This document shows positions 18,829 to 27,950 of a DNA stretch of 64,000 bases, piece after piece. Numbering within the stretch: position 1 is the stretch's first letter; each line of letters begins with the position of its first letter. The notes under the pieces are model-generated. The model saw only the letters and a list, made by a program, of their open reading frames with translations. It searched no databases and was not told where the DNA came from. Source of the stretch: Anabaena sphaerica FACHB-251 (GTDB lineage Bacteria; Cyanobacteriota; Cyanobacteriia; Cyanobacteriales; Nostocaceae). The position numbers and the translations under genes are program-made. Location of the stretch: assembly GCF_014696825.1 (NCBI RefSeq), contig NZ_JACJQU010000006.1:88542-152541 (forward strand). The letters run 5' to 3'.

Positions 18829-19179
18829 GTGGAAGAAAATCAAGGTAATACAGAACAGGGTTCTCAGGGGACAATTATAGTTGCTGGAGAGCGTCCTATT
18901 GGTAGCACTGACTTAGAATTTGCAGGAACAGTATCAATCGCAGGGTTACGTCCCATTAGTACAAGTAGTATACAAGTCATTGAGACTTTCAATGCAATGG
19001 GAATTCGTCCGATTAGTGCTAACACTTTCCAAGTTGTGAATAGTATTAACCTATCTGGTATTCGTCCCATCGGTTCTAGTGCATTAGTAGTTTCTGAAAA
19101 CTATTCAATATTTGGTAATCGTCCAATAGCATCAAATACTGTTGACGATTCTGATAGTTTGATGGGTTTTCTAGACTAA
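18829..19179 (+). CDS. 19-residue GxRPI repeat protein
   Basis: 116 residues starting with GTG (strong AAGGAG ribosome site 7 bases upstream). After a polar, Asn/Gln-rich start, the protein consists of five units whose RPI motifs are spaced exactly 19 residues apart: RPIGSTDLEF, RPISTSSIQV, RPISANTFQV, RPIGSSALVV and RPIASNTVDD, each followed by a hydrophobic run and a Gly before the next Arg. The exact period with alternating hydrophobic positions suggests a small beta-solenoid or beta-hairpin repeat. No cysteine, signal peptide or membrane helix. I do not recognise the family. A long AT-rich leader and a strong terminator flank it, so it is its own transcription unit. Confidence 0.75.
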   Translation: MEENQGNTEQGSQGTIIVAGERPIGSTDLEFAGTVSIAGLRPISTSSIQVIETFNAMGIRPISANTFQVVNSINLSGIRPIGSSALVVSENYSIFGNRPIASNTVDDSDSLMGFLD

Positions 19180-19207
19180 TCGCAAATATTATTACCCTAT
19201 TTTTAGT

Positions 19208-19240
19208 AACCCGGTTTTATCAATAAACTGGGTTTTTTTA
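19208..19240 (+). terminator. Rho-independent terminator
   Basis: AACCCGGTTT, loop TATCAATA, AACTGGGTT followed by seven T. It begins 29 bases after the stop codon of the GxRPI repeat gene and clearly belongs to it. Confidence 0.85.
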
Positions 19241-19459
19241 TTAGTTATAAGTAGTTGTGCAAAATAAATTATTTAGTGAAGACAGAGAACACAAATAAGA
19301 AAAAATTCTTACTTCTTTCTTCTGATAGCAGAACGTGGCATAAGTTATTTATTTCTTTTTGCATAGACATCTAATATAGAGTGTCTACCTTGTGGTGGAA
19401 GTAGTAAGCCCTTGTTCAAGCTACTATTAAATAGTAATAAATCACCAGAGGAAAAACAA

Positions 19460-19642
19460 ATGAGCTTAGAAGAACGGGCCAAAGCCACAGCTAAAAATGT
19501 TGAAGGCAAAGCACAAGAAGCTTTAGGCAATATTACTGGCGATCCTCAAGATAAAACCGAAGGTAAAGCAAAGCAAGCAGAAAGTGAAGTACGTCACGCT
19601 GTTGAAGATGTAAAAGATAATGTGAAAAAAAAGCTTGACTAA
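19460..19642 (+). CDS. CsbD family stress protein
   Basis: 60 residues from the ATG at 19460 (GAGG upstream): MSLEERAKATAKNVEGKAQE, then GNITGDPQDKTEGKAKQAE. This is the CsbD-like pattern (EGKAQEALGxITGDPxxxxEGKxxQ), small soluble helical stress proteins of unknown mechanism. Very rich in Lys, Glu and Ala. An upstream in-frame start at 19412 would add residues not typical of the family. Confidence 0.9.
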   Translation: MSLEERAKATAKNVEGKAQEALGNITGDPQDKTEGKAKQAESEVRHAVEDVKDNVKKKLD

Positions 19643-19663
19643 AAGATTGACTCAATAATATAC

Positions 19664-19730
19664 AGTTCGTAGTGAGCGATTTATCGTTCTCTTCTAAGGT
19701 TTTTCAGGGCTTTAGCCCTGACTACGAACT
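19664..19730. repeat. Palindromic dispersed repeat with 10-bp inverted ends
   Basis: Bounded by AGTTCGTAGT and ACTACGAACT (perfect complements) with an inner hairpin CAGGGCTTTAGCCCTG. It has the look of a small non-coding mobile repeat and could also terminate transcription of the CsbD gene, 22 bases upstream. Confidence 0.65.
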
Positions 19731-19807
19731 TTCGTTTTATTATTAAGTCTGTCCACTAAAAATCTGATTTTGTGGTTTAAATTTTAAATTGTCTGAGGAG
19801 AAAAACT

Positions 19808-20248
19808 ATGATTCTAATTCAGCAGAGTCGTAAAATATTGGCGACTTGTGTTTTGATGCTAATTCTGACCTTAACCACGGCTTGCGGTGGAGGAACAGTT
19901 ACACAAGTTGACCGCACAACTGCCCCATCAGCAGTGGGAAGAGATGTTACTTATGCAGAATTAGAACGTGGTAATACTCCAGCAGGGCAAAATTTTGGTA
20001 ACTGGGTTGTACAAACTTCTAAAGGATTAGTTACAGATGCTTTTGTTAAAGACAATAACAAACTAGGGGTGGTTATTTCTCCTCAAGTTAGTCCTAATCA
20101 AGTGCGACCTTTAGCTAGTTCTTTGGTACAGGGTTTTAGAAAGAATTTTCCTAATCAAGATGTGAAAATCTTGGTATATGGTCCAGATAAAAAACTAATT
20201 TTGACTGCTGATTATCTTGCTCAAACGAATCAAATCAAGTATAGCTAG
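19808..20248 (+). CDS. Putative lipoprotein (146 aa)
   Basis: The N terminus has a basic start, a hydrophobic core and a lipobox LTTAC (Cys about residue 26), so it should be exported and lipid-anchored. The mature part contains GNWVVQTSKGLVTDAFVKDNNKLGVVISPQVSPNQVRPLA and ends with KILVYGPDKKLILTADY, a compact alpha/beta domain that I cannot name. GAGGAG lies 8 bases upstream of the ATG. The next gene follows 53 bases later. Confidence 0.75.
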   Translation: MILIQQSRKILATCVLMLILTLTTACGGGTVTQVDRTTAPSAVGRDVTYAELERGNTPAGQNFGNWVVQTSKGLVTDAFVKDNNKLGVVISPQVSPNQVRPLASSLVQGFRKNFPNQDVKILVYGPDKKLILTADYLAQTNQIKYS

Positions 20249-20301
20249 GAAAATCGGCAATAAACATTAAGACTCAATCATTAAAAAAGGAGATCATTAG
20301 A

Positions 20302-20823
20302 GTGAGAAGTAGTGAAGAATATAGACGCAACATTTTGCAAGATTTGGCTCAGGGAAATGTCGAATCTTTAGATAATGTGAGTACCGATTCTACCGAAGAA
20401 TATCAAACTTTTGATGATTTCGCTCAACGAACCACAACGGATCAAAGACGGCATTTATTTAATCAATCTTTGCATCCAGAACGTATTCCTCCTAGTCAGA
20501 TGGAGCCAGAATTACAAAAGGCAATCGCACAAATCAAACCCAATGAACGGGATGATGTAGCAAGGGCTTTTTTCAAACAATTAAAAGGACGAGGACTAGA
20601 TGAAAAACATCTAGAACAACAGTTAAATCTTTCCACTCACAACTCTAACCGCATGACTGCTGATGATGTGAGTAAACTTGCATCTTTTACCTATCATAAT
20701 CATCCTGATGTTTTCCGTGAGGTGTTAGCGGAACAACCAGGGATTATCAAGTTTCTTAGTAATCCTGTGGTCGCCGGAATTATTGGTATTGCAGCGGCTA
20801 AATGGTTGGGTGGTCGCAAGTAA
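20302..20823 (+). CDS. Conserved hypothetical protein with C-terminal hydrophobic helix
   Basis: 173 residues, GTG start with AAGGAG 10 bases upstream. Soluble, charged N-terminal part; a helical middle (ERDDVARAFFKQLKGRGLDEKHLEQQL); and a C-terminal weakly hydrophobic helix PVVAGIIGIAAAKWLGGRK. The family is unknown to me. The proximity to the lipoprotein and CsbD genes suggests a stress-related group, but the link is only positional. Confidence 0.65.
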   Translation: MRSSEEYRRNILQDLAQGNVESLDNVSTDSTEEYQTFDDFAQRTTTDQRRHLFNQSLHPERIPPSQMEPELQKAIAQIKPNERDDVARAFFKQLKGRGLDEKHLEQQLNLSTHNSNRMTADDVSKLASFTYHNHPDVFREVLAEQPGIIKFLSNPVVAGIIGIAAAKWLGGRK

Positions 20824-21068
20824 AAATGTAGGGTGAGCATCAATACTCGTCGGGTTTTGCGGGGAAGGGGAAAAGGGAGAAGAAAAAACCTTTACCCTTT
20901 ACCCTTTTCACTATTCTAAAACCTACGTCCCGAAGGGATACAGAATGACAATTGGCGATGTTTTTGCCAAATTGAGATGCTCCCGCATTTATTGCCCAAT
21001 TGTTGATTGATTTCATTTACAAAAATATTATTAGTCCGTTTATATATTCTCATTACACAAAATATTTA

Positions 21069-22019
21069 TCACTGTAGAAAGCGATCGCGTCCGGCTAACT
21101 TTGCTTGATACATAACTAAATCTGCCGCCGCAATGATTTCTTCACAACTAGAATCAGGTTCAGGAATTAATGTAGATAACCCAACACTCAGGGTAACATA
21201 AGAATTAACTTGTGAATTTTCATGGGGAATAGCCAAAGACCGAACAGCAAAGCAAATTTTCTCAGCCAGGTAAGTAGCTCCTTCTCGGTTGGTATGAGGC
21301 AAAATCACAGCAAATTCATCCCCACCATAACGGGCCACTAAATCCCCTGGACGCTGAACAACATTTTTGATGGCTTGAGCAATATCATAAAGACAGCGAT
21401 CGCCTAAAATATGACCATAAGTATCGTTGTAGGACTTAAAAAAATCAACATCACAGAGAATGAAAGAAATAGGCTGTTGATCTCGTATTTGGCACTGCCA
21501 TTCAAGGGATAGATACTCATCAAAACGTCGGCGATTAGCCACTTGAGTTAAGGCATCAACATTAACTAATTGTTGCAATTGTTGATTATCAATAAGGAGT
21601 TTTTGCTGTAGCTGAGATTGCTCAATCGACCGTTTTACCCGTTGTCTTAAAATTGGCCAATGAATGGGTTTGATCAAATAGTCTTCCGCACCTACTTGAA
21701 AGGCATAGTCAATTGATTGCTTATCCTCAAGAACTGTAATCATAAAAACTGGAGTGTACTTGTTAGAGTCAACAGACAATAACTTATGGCAGCACTCAAA
21801 CCCATCCATCTGTGGCATTAGGGCATCCATAATTACAAGATCAGGGCGCGTTTGACGAAAAACATTTATTGCTTCTGCGCCATTTTTGGCTTCTGCTACT
21901 TGATACCCTTCCTGCTCTAGTGCAAGTCGCAATTCTTGACGGTTAAATGCTTCATCATCAACAATGAGAACTAAAGATTTGTTTCTTTCAAGAATAGCTT
22001 GCATTAGGGTAATTGCCAA
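21069..22019 (-). CDS. Receiver-GGDEF diguanylate cyclase
   Basis: 316 residues. Receiver domain (15-135) with DDE at 21-23, phosphoacceptor Asp65 (VIMDALMPQMDG) and the conserved Lys in LIKPI. GGDEF domain (about 152-316) with the intact active site RYGGDEFAVILP and an RPGD product-inhibition site exactly five residues before GGDEF. It should make c-di-GMP when phosphorylated and be feedback-inhibited, like PleD. No cognate kinase is adjacent; the next gene upstream on the same strand is a degenerate receiver. Confidence 0.95.
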   Translation of the reverse strand: MAITLMQAILERNKSLVLIVDDEAFNRQELRLALEQEGYQVAEAKNGAEAINVFRQTRPDLVIMDALMPQMDGFECCHKLLSVDSNKYTPVFMITVLEDKQSIDYAFQVGAEDYLIKPIHWPILRQRVKRSIEQSQLQQKLLIDNQQLQQLVNVDALTQVANRRRFDEYLSLEWQCQIRDQQPISFILCDVDFFKSYNDTYGHILGDRCLYDIAQAIKNVVQRPGDLVARYGGDEFAVILPHTNREGATYLAEKICFAVRSLAIPHENSQVNSYVTLSVGLSTLIPEPDSSCEEIIAAADLVMYQAKLAGRDRFLQ

Positions 22020-22071
22020 ATTACAGTGAACTACCGTGAATAGCTAATAACCATATATTTTTATGTATTTC

Positions 22072-22184
22072 AGGACTTACGCAAAACAGAAAGGAAGTAG
22101 GGGTAATTCATGTAGCTTGCTTGCCCGTTGCGGTATTACCCCTACGCAAGAATCAGGTTTTGAGTTCAATCTTGCGTAAGTCCT
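22072..22184. repeat. MITE-like element B, copy 1
   Basis: 113 bases with inverted ends AGGACTTACGCAA and TTGCGTAAGTCCT. The centre carries GGGGTAATTCATGTAGC. The same sequence occurs in reverse orientation at 25366-25478 and shorter versions at 51101-51191 and 61842-61933. Confidence 0.8.
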
Positions 22185-22228
22185 ATATTTAATGAAACAG
22201 CCATTTTTATTACTGAGATATCTTTTAT

Positions 22229-22696
22229 TTATATCTGATGACTACATTTCTGTTTGAGTCCGCAATCTGATAAATTATGTTCGCCAGTCCAGAATAACTT
22301 AGTAATCATTAAAATCAATTTGTCAAGGTCAACTGGTTTAAGTAAATATCTTTCAAGCTCTATCGCTGGAATCTCACTAATGATACCTGTGCTGGCGGTT
22401 GAAGTGACAATAACTGGAATATAATTCCTATTGTCTCCTTCCATAACACTTAATTTATTGAACAATTTGTAAACACTTTCACCTAAGAACCTAATTTCAC
22501 AAATGATGATGTGGGGAACAAACCAATGCAGGATTTCTAAAGCTTCCTTGATAGAGCTAGATGTCTTTACAGTTGCACCAAAATTCGTTAAAAAAATGCT
22601 ATATAGCACTCCACTATCAACATCGTTGTCTACAACGAGTATTTGTAAATCTTTGAGTATCCCAACTTTGGCAGGAGAGGCAACGCTTAAATTCAT
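22229..22696 (-). CDS. Receiver-domain protein with Glu at the phosphorylation site
   Basis: 155 residues, a stand-alone CheY-like domain: LQILVVDNDVDSG (acidic pocket), VPVIVTSTAS (conserved Ser/Thr) and YLLKPVDLDKL (conserved Lys). The expected phosphoacceptor Asp is replaced: IIICEIRFLGES has Glu67 where IIxCDIMMPG is usual. Asp-to-Glu can mimic the phosphorylated state, so the protein may be locked on or respond to something other than phosphate. There is no output domain. It lies 209 bases upstream of the diguanylate cyclase, separated by a MITE-like repeat. Confidence 0.75.
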   Translation of the reverse strand: MNLSVASPAKVGILKDLQILVVDNDVDSGVLYSIFLTNFGATVKTSSSIKEALEILHWFVPHIIICEIRFLGESVYKLFNKLSVMEGDNRNYIPVIVTSTASTGIISEIPAIELERYLLKPVDLDKLILMITKLFWTGEHNLSDCGLKQKCSHQI

Positions 22697-23153
22697 AACA
22701 AAACCTAAAATAAGGATTTCAAGTGCAAAGCGGGCTTGAAAAAATCGTAACTACAAGGCTGCTAAATAGGGTTTCCTGATAGCGTAGCGTGGCGTAAGCC
22801 ATAAAAGTCTTGTCGTGGAGACAGGGAACTCTTAACAGGGAACAGTGTCAAGAGTTGGATGGGAGCAATTTTTACTGGGAATCAAACTGAAATGCAAGGT
22901 TTTCAAGTTCCCACGCCATAAAATCTTGCACTTTTGGAAAGTCAAAATGCCTCAAACGTTTTACCTGTAAAGTTTTCCAATTTATTCAGCAAGCCCTAAA
23001 TAACCAGTTAGTCGAATCAAAACCGGAGAGAATTATCTGCAAGGTTCAAATAAAACTTTCTGCTCCTGTAGTATGATTTCGTGTTGTTTGATTTTGTGAA
23101 TGAATTGATTAATTACAACATAAAACTTATTCAAGATTATTTTGAAAATACAG
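22697..23153. other. Gene-free stretch
   Basis: No coding region seen. It contains the dispersed fragment GATAGCGTAGCGTGGCGTAA (near 22780), related to one near 3620, and short AGGGAACAG iterations near 22820-22850. Confidence 0.5.
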
Positions 23154-23843
23154 TTATTGCCATTCTCTGTCTTCCAGTTCCTTTTGAGGCAACAATAAGG
23201 TAGCTTCAATTTCCTGCCTGATAGCAGGCGTTACTTCACAATTGCTATGCAGACAATCAAGTAATAATTGATTGGCATCATAGTAGCGTTGTAGCATTTG
23301 CTCTTGTTCAGGACTAAACTGCCACTGATGATTAATATTGCGGTAGTTCGTCACCGTCATCCTCAACTGTTCAGCCCAGGTAGAATAGCTTGTTTCAAAC
23401 CATAACCGAAACCGTTCTTGATTTTGACTATAATTGGGCAATTCTTGTGAGAGTTGTTGCAAGGATTTATAGAGTCCAAGATCCAGAACAATCCCCAGAA
23501 TATTCGAGAGAGCATCTGCACAAACGTGAAAGTGGGCAAAGTCTTGGCTCTCAGCAATTGCAGACTCCACCAGCAGATTATCTAAAGCCGCATCGAGAAA
23601 CATCCCCTGGTCAAGACTAGTGGCTAAAGAAAAGTGAGGAGCTATGCGCGGATTCCGACTTAAAGCCAGGTAAAATGCCCGAACGGCTGCATCTTTTGGT
23701 TGGGTGGTAATAGAGCTAGATTTTTGGCTAGCCCAGGTCAAAAACTCTTGTAAATAAGGATCTTTGGCAACCAGAGCATCAATTTTTTGCTTCATTAACT
23801 GCACTAGGGAGTCTGCACTCCGGAGCATACTAACTGTCAACAA
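23154..23843 (-). pseudogene. C-terminal part of a decayed NACHT gene
   Basis: 229 residues, with MLRSADSLVQLMKQKIDALVAKDPYLQEFL near the start and SSSITTQPKDAAVRAFYLALSR, the pattern seen in the C-terminal half of cyanobacterial NACHT proteins. There is no own P-loop. It overlaps the N-terminal fragment (23830-24759) by 14 bases in another frame, and the normal middle of the protein (several hundred residues after the Walker B region) is absent. I read the pair as one gene damaged by an internal deletion plus frameshift. Separate expression from an internal TTG cannot be excluded. Confidence 0.6.
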
Positions 23844-24759
23844 GAAGATTTCGCGCCAGTGTGGTGGCTACCAAATGATTTTTGTGATATTTTTCTGAAA
23901 ATCTGCGAATTTCGCTTAAGACACTAATGCTTTGTTGGTTAAGAACTTCATCCATGCCATCAAGCAGGAGTAAGACTCTACCTTCCCTCAGCAATGTTTC
24001 TATAACGGAGGGATCGGAAATTCCAGATGTGAGAAACTCCTGACGGATATAATTTAATAGGCTGAATTCGTTGGTGACTTTAGATTCTTCAGCAAAATTT
24101 CTCAGTGTGATGAAGATTGGCACTTGATTCGCTGCAAATGCACCTTGGTTACACTGAATAGCGAGATGTTGCAAAAAGGTGGTTTTACCTACTCCTGGTT
24201 TTCCTAATACTCTGAGCTTGGAGTATGTTTCAACTGCCTGCATACCAGATATCTGTCTCTGGTTACTCTCACCTAAGCCAAAACGGTCAAATTCCTTTGG
24301 ATCAAGGTTTTGCAGTTCAGTGATGTCTAAATACTGTTGACTGGCAATTTCCTCCAAAATATTCAGATCTATATATATGTCATTGATGGCAACAGGACGA
24401 CTGATGTCCAATAATTGCAAGATGCCGCACTGGTCTTGAATTTTGTCAAAACGTTGCGATCGCACTTGTTGCACTAATTTATCAATATCCGGGACAGAGG
24501 GCTGGGTAAATTCTTCTCGGTCAATAAATTCTGCTGGGGGTTCAACAGTAATCTCTTGCCAATCTAGTTCCAATACAGAACAAATTTCCATAAAGGTATG
24601 ACGTTCAACAGGTTTTCCACTAAAAAATCGCCAAATGGGTTGTCGAGTTTTTAAGTTGACTTCAAAAGCTAGATTTTCTTGAGTCCAACCCTTGCGGGCA
24701 AACGCTTTTTTAGCCTGTTGAATCCCAATGGATGATGCCTGGAGCGATCGCTTAACCAT
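23830..24759 (-). pseudogene. N-terminal NACHT NTPase fragment
   Basis: 309 residues: an N-terminal HTH-like domain (GIQQAKKAFARKGWTQENLA ... about 10-70, typical of cyanobacterial NACHT proteins), then the NTPase with P-loop LGKPGVGKTTFLQHLA and Walker B RVLLLLDGMDEV. It stops at ATTLARNLLVDS, just where sensor motif and winged-helix parts should follow, and the C-terminal half continues in another frame. Intact homologues are STAND-type signalling or antiviral ATPases. The promoter side (24760 onward) looks normal, so a truncated NTPase may still be made. Confidence 0.7.
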
Positions 24760-25507
24760 AGGAAAAAAACCTGACCTTCAAATTTTTCAATCTAATTTTT
24801 AATAAAAATTTTCACTATTGCAGTTTTTTCTGTGCTATCACCATCCTACCCTATGAATCTTATACAAAATTCAATAATATCTCCTCAATTATTTAAAGTT
24901 TTGTGACAAAATCAAACACTATGCACTCATATTATACATATCAAGCTTTGGTAAGACTTGAACTCAAACATTGATATGTAATTATTAAAAAAAACAACTA
25001 CAAGCCTAATTATGAATACTTACTTAATCAGAAATTATAGTTGTATTAATAGATGTCAACTACATATATCTTCTGCATTCATTACAAAACATTTGATACA
25101 AAAATTGGCGAATTTTCCACCAACAAACTTGTGCTTATTGATTCCAATTTTTATAAAAAAAATGAGTTTATTGTCAAGGCACAAAATATATCACATTATT
25201 CAAAATAATAAATTAGTTTATAGTTCAAGGGGTTCTGGGAGAATAAACTAACCAGAAAAATTTCTGATTGAATAAAAATTGAAAATTCAGTAGTCAGAAT
25301 CAATTAGCGGGTGATCTTGATCCAGATTCTCCACTAATTTAAATCCGCCAAATCTATCTTTATATAGGACTTACGCAAGATTGAACTCAAAACCTGATTC
25401 TTGCGTAGGGGTAATACCGCAACGGGCAAGCAAGCTACATGAATTACCCCTATTTCCGCTCTGTTTTGCGTAAGTCCTGTTTTAGCGAAATATCTACAAT
25501 ACTGGCT
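24760..25507. other. AT-rich gene-free stretch with MITE-like element
   Basis: Very AT-rich DNA upstream of the NACHT fragment. A 79-codon frame at 25012-25251 has a non-protein-like composition and no ribosome site, so I do not call it. The MITE-like element B copy 2 lies at 25366-25478. Confidence 0.5.
25366..25478. repeat. MITE-like element B, copy 2 (reverse orientation)
   Basis: Same 113-base length and inverted ends as the copy at 22072-22184, in the opposite orientation, with only a few differences. Located 30 bases downstream of the DUF1816 gene's stop. Confidence 0.8.
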
Positions 25508-25756
25508 TCAAAAACTAAATATTTTGACTTTTGCTTCTTCGTGAAAAATCGTGAGGACATCAGGCTGACATTGCTTGACCAGCGCAACAATACCTCTAGC
25601 TTCTTCGGAATACAAGTCTTCAACATAGCCAGTTCTATAAAGTTGTGCCTCTTTTTCACTATCAAAAGGACCAAAATAATAAGTACAGTGCGGAACAGCA
25701 GTGTTAATTTCTACCCACCAAGCTACCCCTGACTCTTGAGATGGAAATAAATTCAT
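25508..25756 (-). CDS. DUF1816 domain protein (82 aa)
   Basis: MNLFPSQESGVAWWVEINTA followed by CTYYFGPFDSEKEAQLYRTGYVEDLYSEEARGI is the DUF1816 pattern, a short cyanobacterial domain also related to phycobilisome-associated small proteins. Function is unknown. The full expected length is present. The small cysteine-rich gene at 25841-26032 lies upstream on the same strand, 84 bases away, and may share its promoter. Confidence 0.85.
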   Translation of the reverse strand: MNLFPSQESGVAWWVEINTAVPHCTYYFGPFDSEKEAQLYRTGYVEDLYSEEARGIVALVKQCQPDVLTIFHEEAKVKIFSF

Positions 25757-25840
25757 GAGAGATCCCTGTGATTAATTAAACTGGATTAAAGATAGTATTT
25801 GCTTCAGAAAAAATATTCTCATTTTTCTTAGTGTCGGTTT

Positions 25841-26032
25841 CTAAACGGGCATTTCCTGATAGCAAGAGCTACAACGCCAGTAAACTCCTCTTGAACAAAC
25901 ATGACGCAGTAAAGTATCGGAACAGCAAAGACAAGTATATTTATCCTCCATAAATTGATGGATTTGTATAGATAGATAATCGTGGCTATCACCAGTAACA
26001 AAATTAGTCGGCATCGCTAATAAATGTTTCAT
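25841..26032 (-). CDS. Small zinc-ribbon-like protein (63 aa)
   Basis: Ends with CLCCSDTLLRHVCSRGVYWRCSS and CYQEM: cysteines arranged CxxC ... C ... CxxC, typical of a treble-clef or zinc-ribbon site. No DNA-binding helix is obvious. Similar short Cys-rich proteins occur next to stress or chromatic genes in cyanobacteria. The role is unknown; metal binding is inferred from the spacing. Confidence 0.65.
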   Translation of the reverse strand: MKHLLAMPTNFVTGDSHDYLSIQIHQFMEDKYTCLCCSDTLLRHVCSRGVYWRCSSCYQEMPV

Positions 26033-27047
26033 TTTTAACGCCTTAATTGTTAAATAGATTTAGCTAGAACCGAAAAAAGGTATTGATTTGACTGCAAACT
26101 CTCAGATTACTGAGAGATTGGATAACTCAATTATAAACTGGTCATCATTTACTACTTATTAGTATGACGTTTTAGTGTTAGAAATGATGTTTAAGAAGCT
26201 GTTAATTAGCGTATAAGTTGTATAATATCTTCTCAAAATCTTGAAATAGTTACAATAATTTACAAGGGTAGTGTTTGCATAAATAATTTTTTCAAGCACT
26301 TGAAGGAACGAGGACTGGATGAGAATAGGTTGGCTTAAACAAAAAGAAGCCCCACATCTCACTTTTAGGAGTGTGGGATGAATTTTTGGGCGATAACGAA
26401 TTGACCGCAACTGTGATTTTGTGGAAATGGCTTTTTACAAAGACCCGGATGTAGAACGCATTTTTGGAGGACAAGGAAGCGTTCTTTGGGAAAAAGTTTT
26501 GGTTTAGGGGTGAAATGAGGATTGATTCCGAAAGTTACGATAAGGACTTCTTGATGACCCGCTTTCAACAAACTCAGGTTGAATAGACCTCTCCGGAAAT
26601 ATGCTAGAGACGTTCCGCCGGAACGTCTCTACAAGGGTTTCAAACCACGCACATTTAATTACCGGAGATGTCTAATAGAGAAATCGGCTATTGCAGTGCG
26701 GCATTATCCCACCTAAACCAAGATAGGCAGGCGATTGGTAAACTGCTGTTACTTTATAAATCTACTCTAGCTTAAGTAAGTGGGCGTTAAAAAATATAAT
26801 ATAAACCTAACCCCCCAGCCCCCTTCCCTACTAGGGAAGGGGGAGTCAAAGCCTCTCCCCTACCAGGGGAGAGGTTTGGAGAGAGGTTTTATATTTAATT
26901 GTGCCAAGTTACTTACCAAAAAGCAATTTCTTGTGTGTCTACCGCAGGAAATATATAACAGTATATTTATAAAATAACGTAGGATAGATGTTGAAAATAT
27001 ATATTTCATGAGACATTTATCATAGATTAAAATATGAAAATTCAATA
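26033..27047. other. Gene-free stretch with IS-end and palindrome remnants
   Basis: About 1 kb without a convincing gene. Around 26340-26580 the hairpin CCCCACATCTCACTTTTAGG...GTGTGGGATG and an open minus-strand frame (26365-26571, ending CGQFVIAQKFIPHS) resemble remains of an IS200/IS605-type element, but no transposase motif is visible. A GACGTTCCGCCGGAACGTC palindrome lies at 26608-26626 and a G/C-rich repeat (CTAACCCCCC ... GAGAGGTTTGGAGAG) at about 26806-26890. Confidence 0.45.
26604..26640. repeat. GACGTTCC-type palindromic repeat, copy 1
   Basis: AGACGTTCCGCCGGAACGTCT followed by CTACAAGGGTTTCAA. Similar units occur at 51028-51060 and 51950-51982. Confidence 0.6.
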
Positions 27048-27950
27048 ATGAGGTACATATTCTTAGTGATTAAAAAAGATTATCAAAATACTTGGACACG
27101 AGAAATAAATGATATTGTGCGTGGCACTTGTGGAGGTTTTTTATTTGGTATTCCACTAATATATACTATGGAAGTATGGTGGATTGGCTCTCTAGCAAAA
27201 CCAAGATTGATTTTTATAGCGATTGCTTTAATGTTTATTGTAGTTTTTTTGCTCAATTATACAGAGGGTTTTCGCAAACGCAGAAATAACTGGCGAGTTG
27301 ATGAAGCAGCGATAGATACTGTAGAGGCAATGGCAATTGGATTTGTTTGTTCTGCATTTATGTTGTGGTTATTGCAAGAAATTACGCCAGAAACTTCCTT
27401 GAAAGAAAACCTGGGTAAAGTTGTATTTGAAGGTGTACCATTTACGCTAGGGGTGGCATTAGCCAACCAGTTTCTCCAAGAAAGTAATCAAAATAATTCA
27501 ACATCAATTACTCATAAAGGTAATGGTATCAGCAAACATAAGCAAAATGGTTTGCACGGCACATTGGCTGATTTAGGTGCCACTCTCATTGGTGCAATTG
27601 TGATTGGTTTTAATATTGCACCAACCGATGAAGTTCCTATGTTAGCATCTGCTATTTCACCCCCTTGGTTATTGGCGCTAATGGCTGCATCTTTAGTGAT
27701 TTCCTACGCAATTGTCTTTCAAGCTGGTTTTTCAGACCAACAAAAACGCAGACAGCAAAAAGGGATTTTTCAGAGGCCATTAAGTGAAACGACTATTTCT
27801 TATTTAGTATCTTTACTAGCAAGTGCAGTGATGCTGTTATTTTTTCAGAAGATAACTCTTGCAGACCCTTGGAGGATGTGGTTAGAACATACCTTAGTCT
27901 TGGGATTACCTGCAACTATTGGTGGTGCAGCGGGTAGGTTAGCAATATGA
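27048..27950 (+). CDS. TIGR02587 family membrane protein
   Basis: 300 residues, with at least six hydrophobic helices. The N-terminal WTREINDIVRGTCGGFLFGIPLIYTMEVWW is the signature I recall for TIGR02587, a bacterial integral membrane family of unknown function. A Pro/Asp-containing segment TDEVPMLASAISPPWLL lies centrally. Its stop overlaps the next gene's start (ATGA), and that gene encodes the partner TIGR02588 family, so the two are translationally coupled and probably form one complex. Confidence 0.85.
   Translation: MRYIFLVIKKDYQNTWTREINDIVRGTCGGFLFGIPLIYTMEVWWIGSLAKPRLIFIAIALMFIVVFLLNYTEGFRKRRNNWRVDEAAIDTVEAMAIGFVCSAFMLWLLQEITPETSLKENLGKVVFEGVPFTLGVALANQFLQESNQNNSTSITHKGNGISKHKQNGLHGTLADLGATLIGAIVIGFNIAPTDEVPMLASAISPPWLLALMAASLVISYAIVFQAGFSDQQKRRQQKGIFQRPLSETTISYLVSLLASAVMLLFFQKITLADPWRMWLEHTLVLGLPATIGGAAGRLAI

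Noticed and set aside
25012-25251. 79-codon frame in AT-rich DNA
   Set aside because: Composition rich in Ile, Asn, Lys without domain features, no ribosome site.
26365-26571. Minus-strand frame near an IS-like hairpin
   Set aside because: No transposase motif; kept only as a note in the gene-free stretch.
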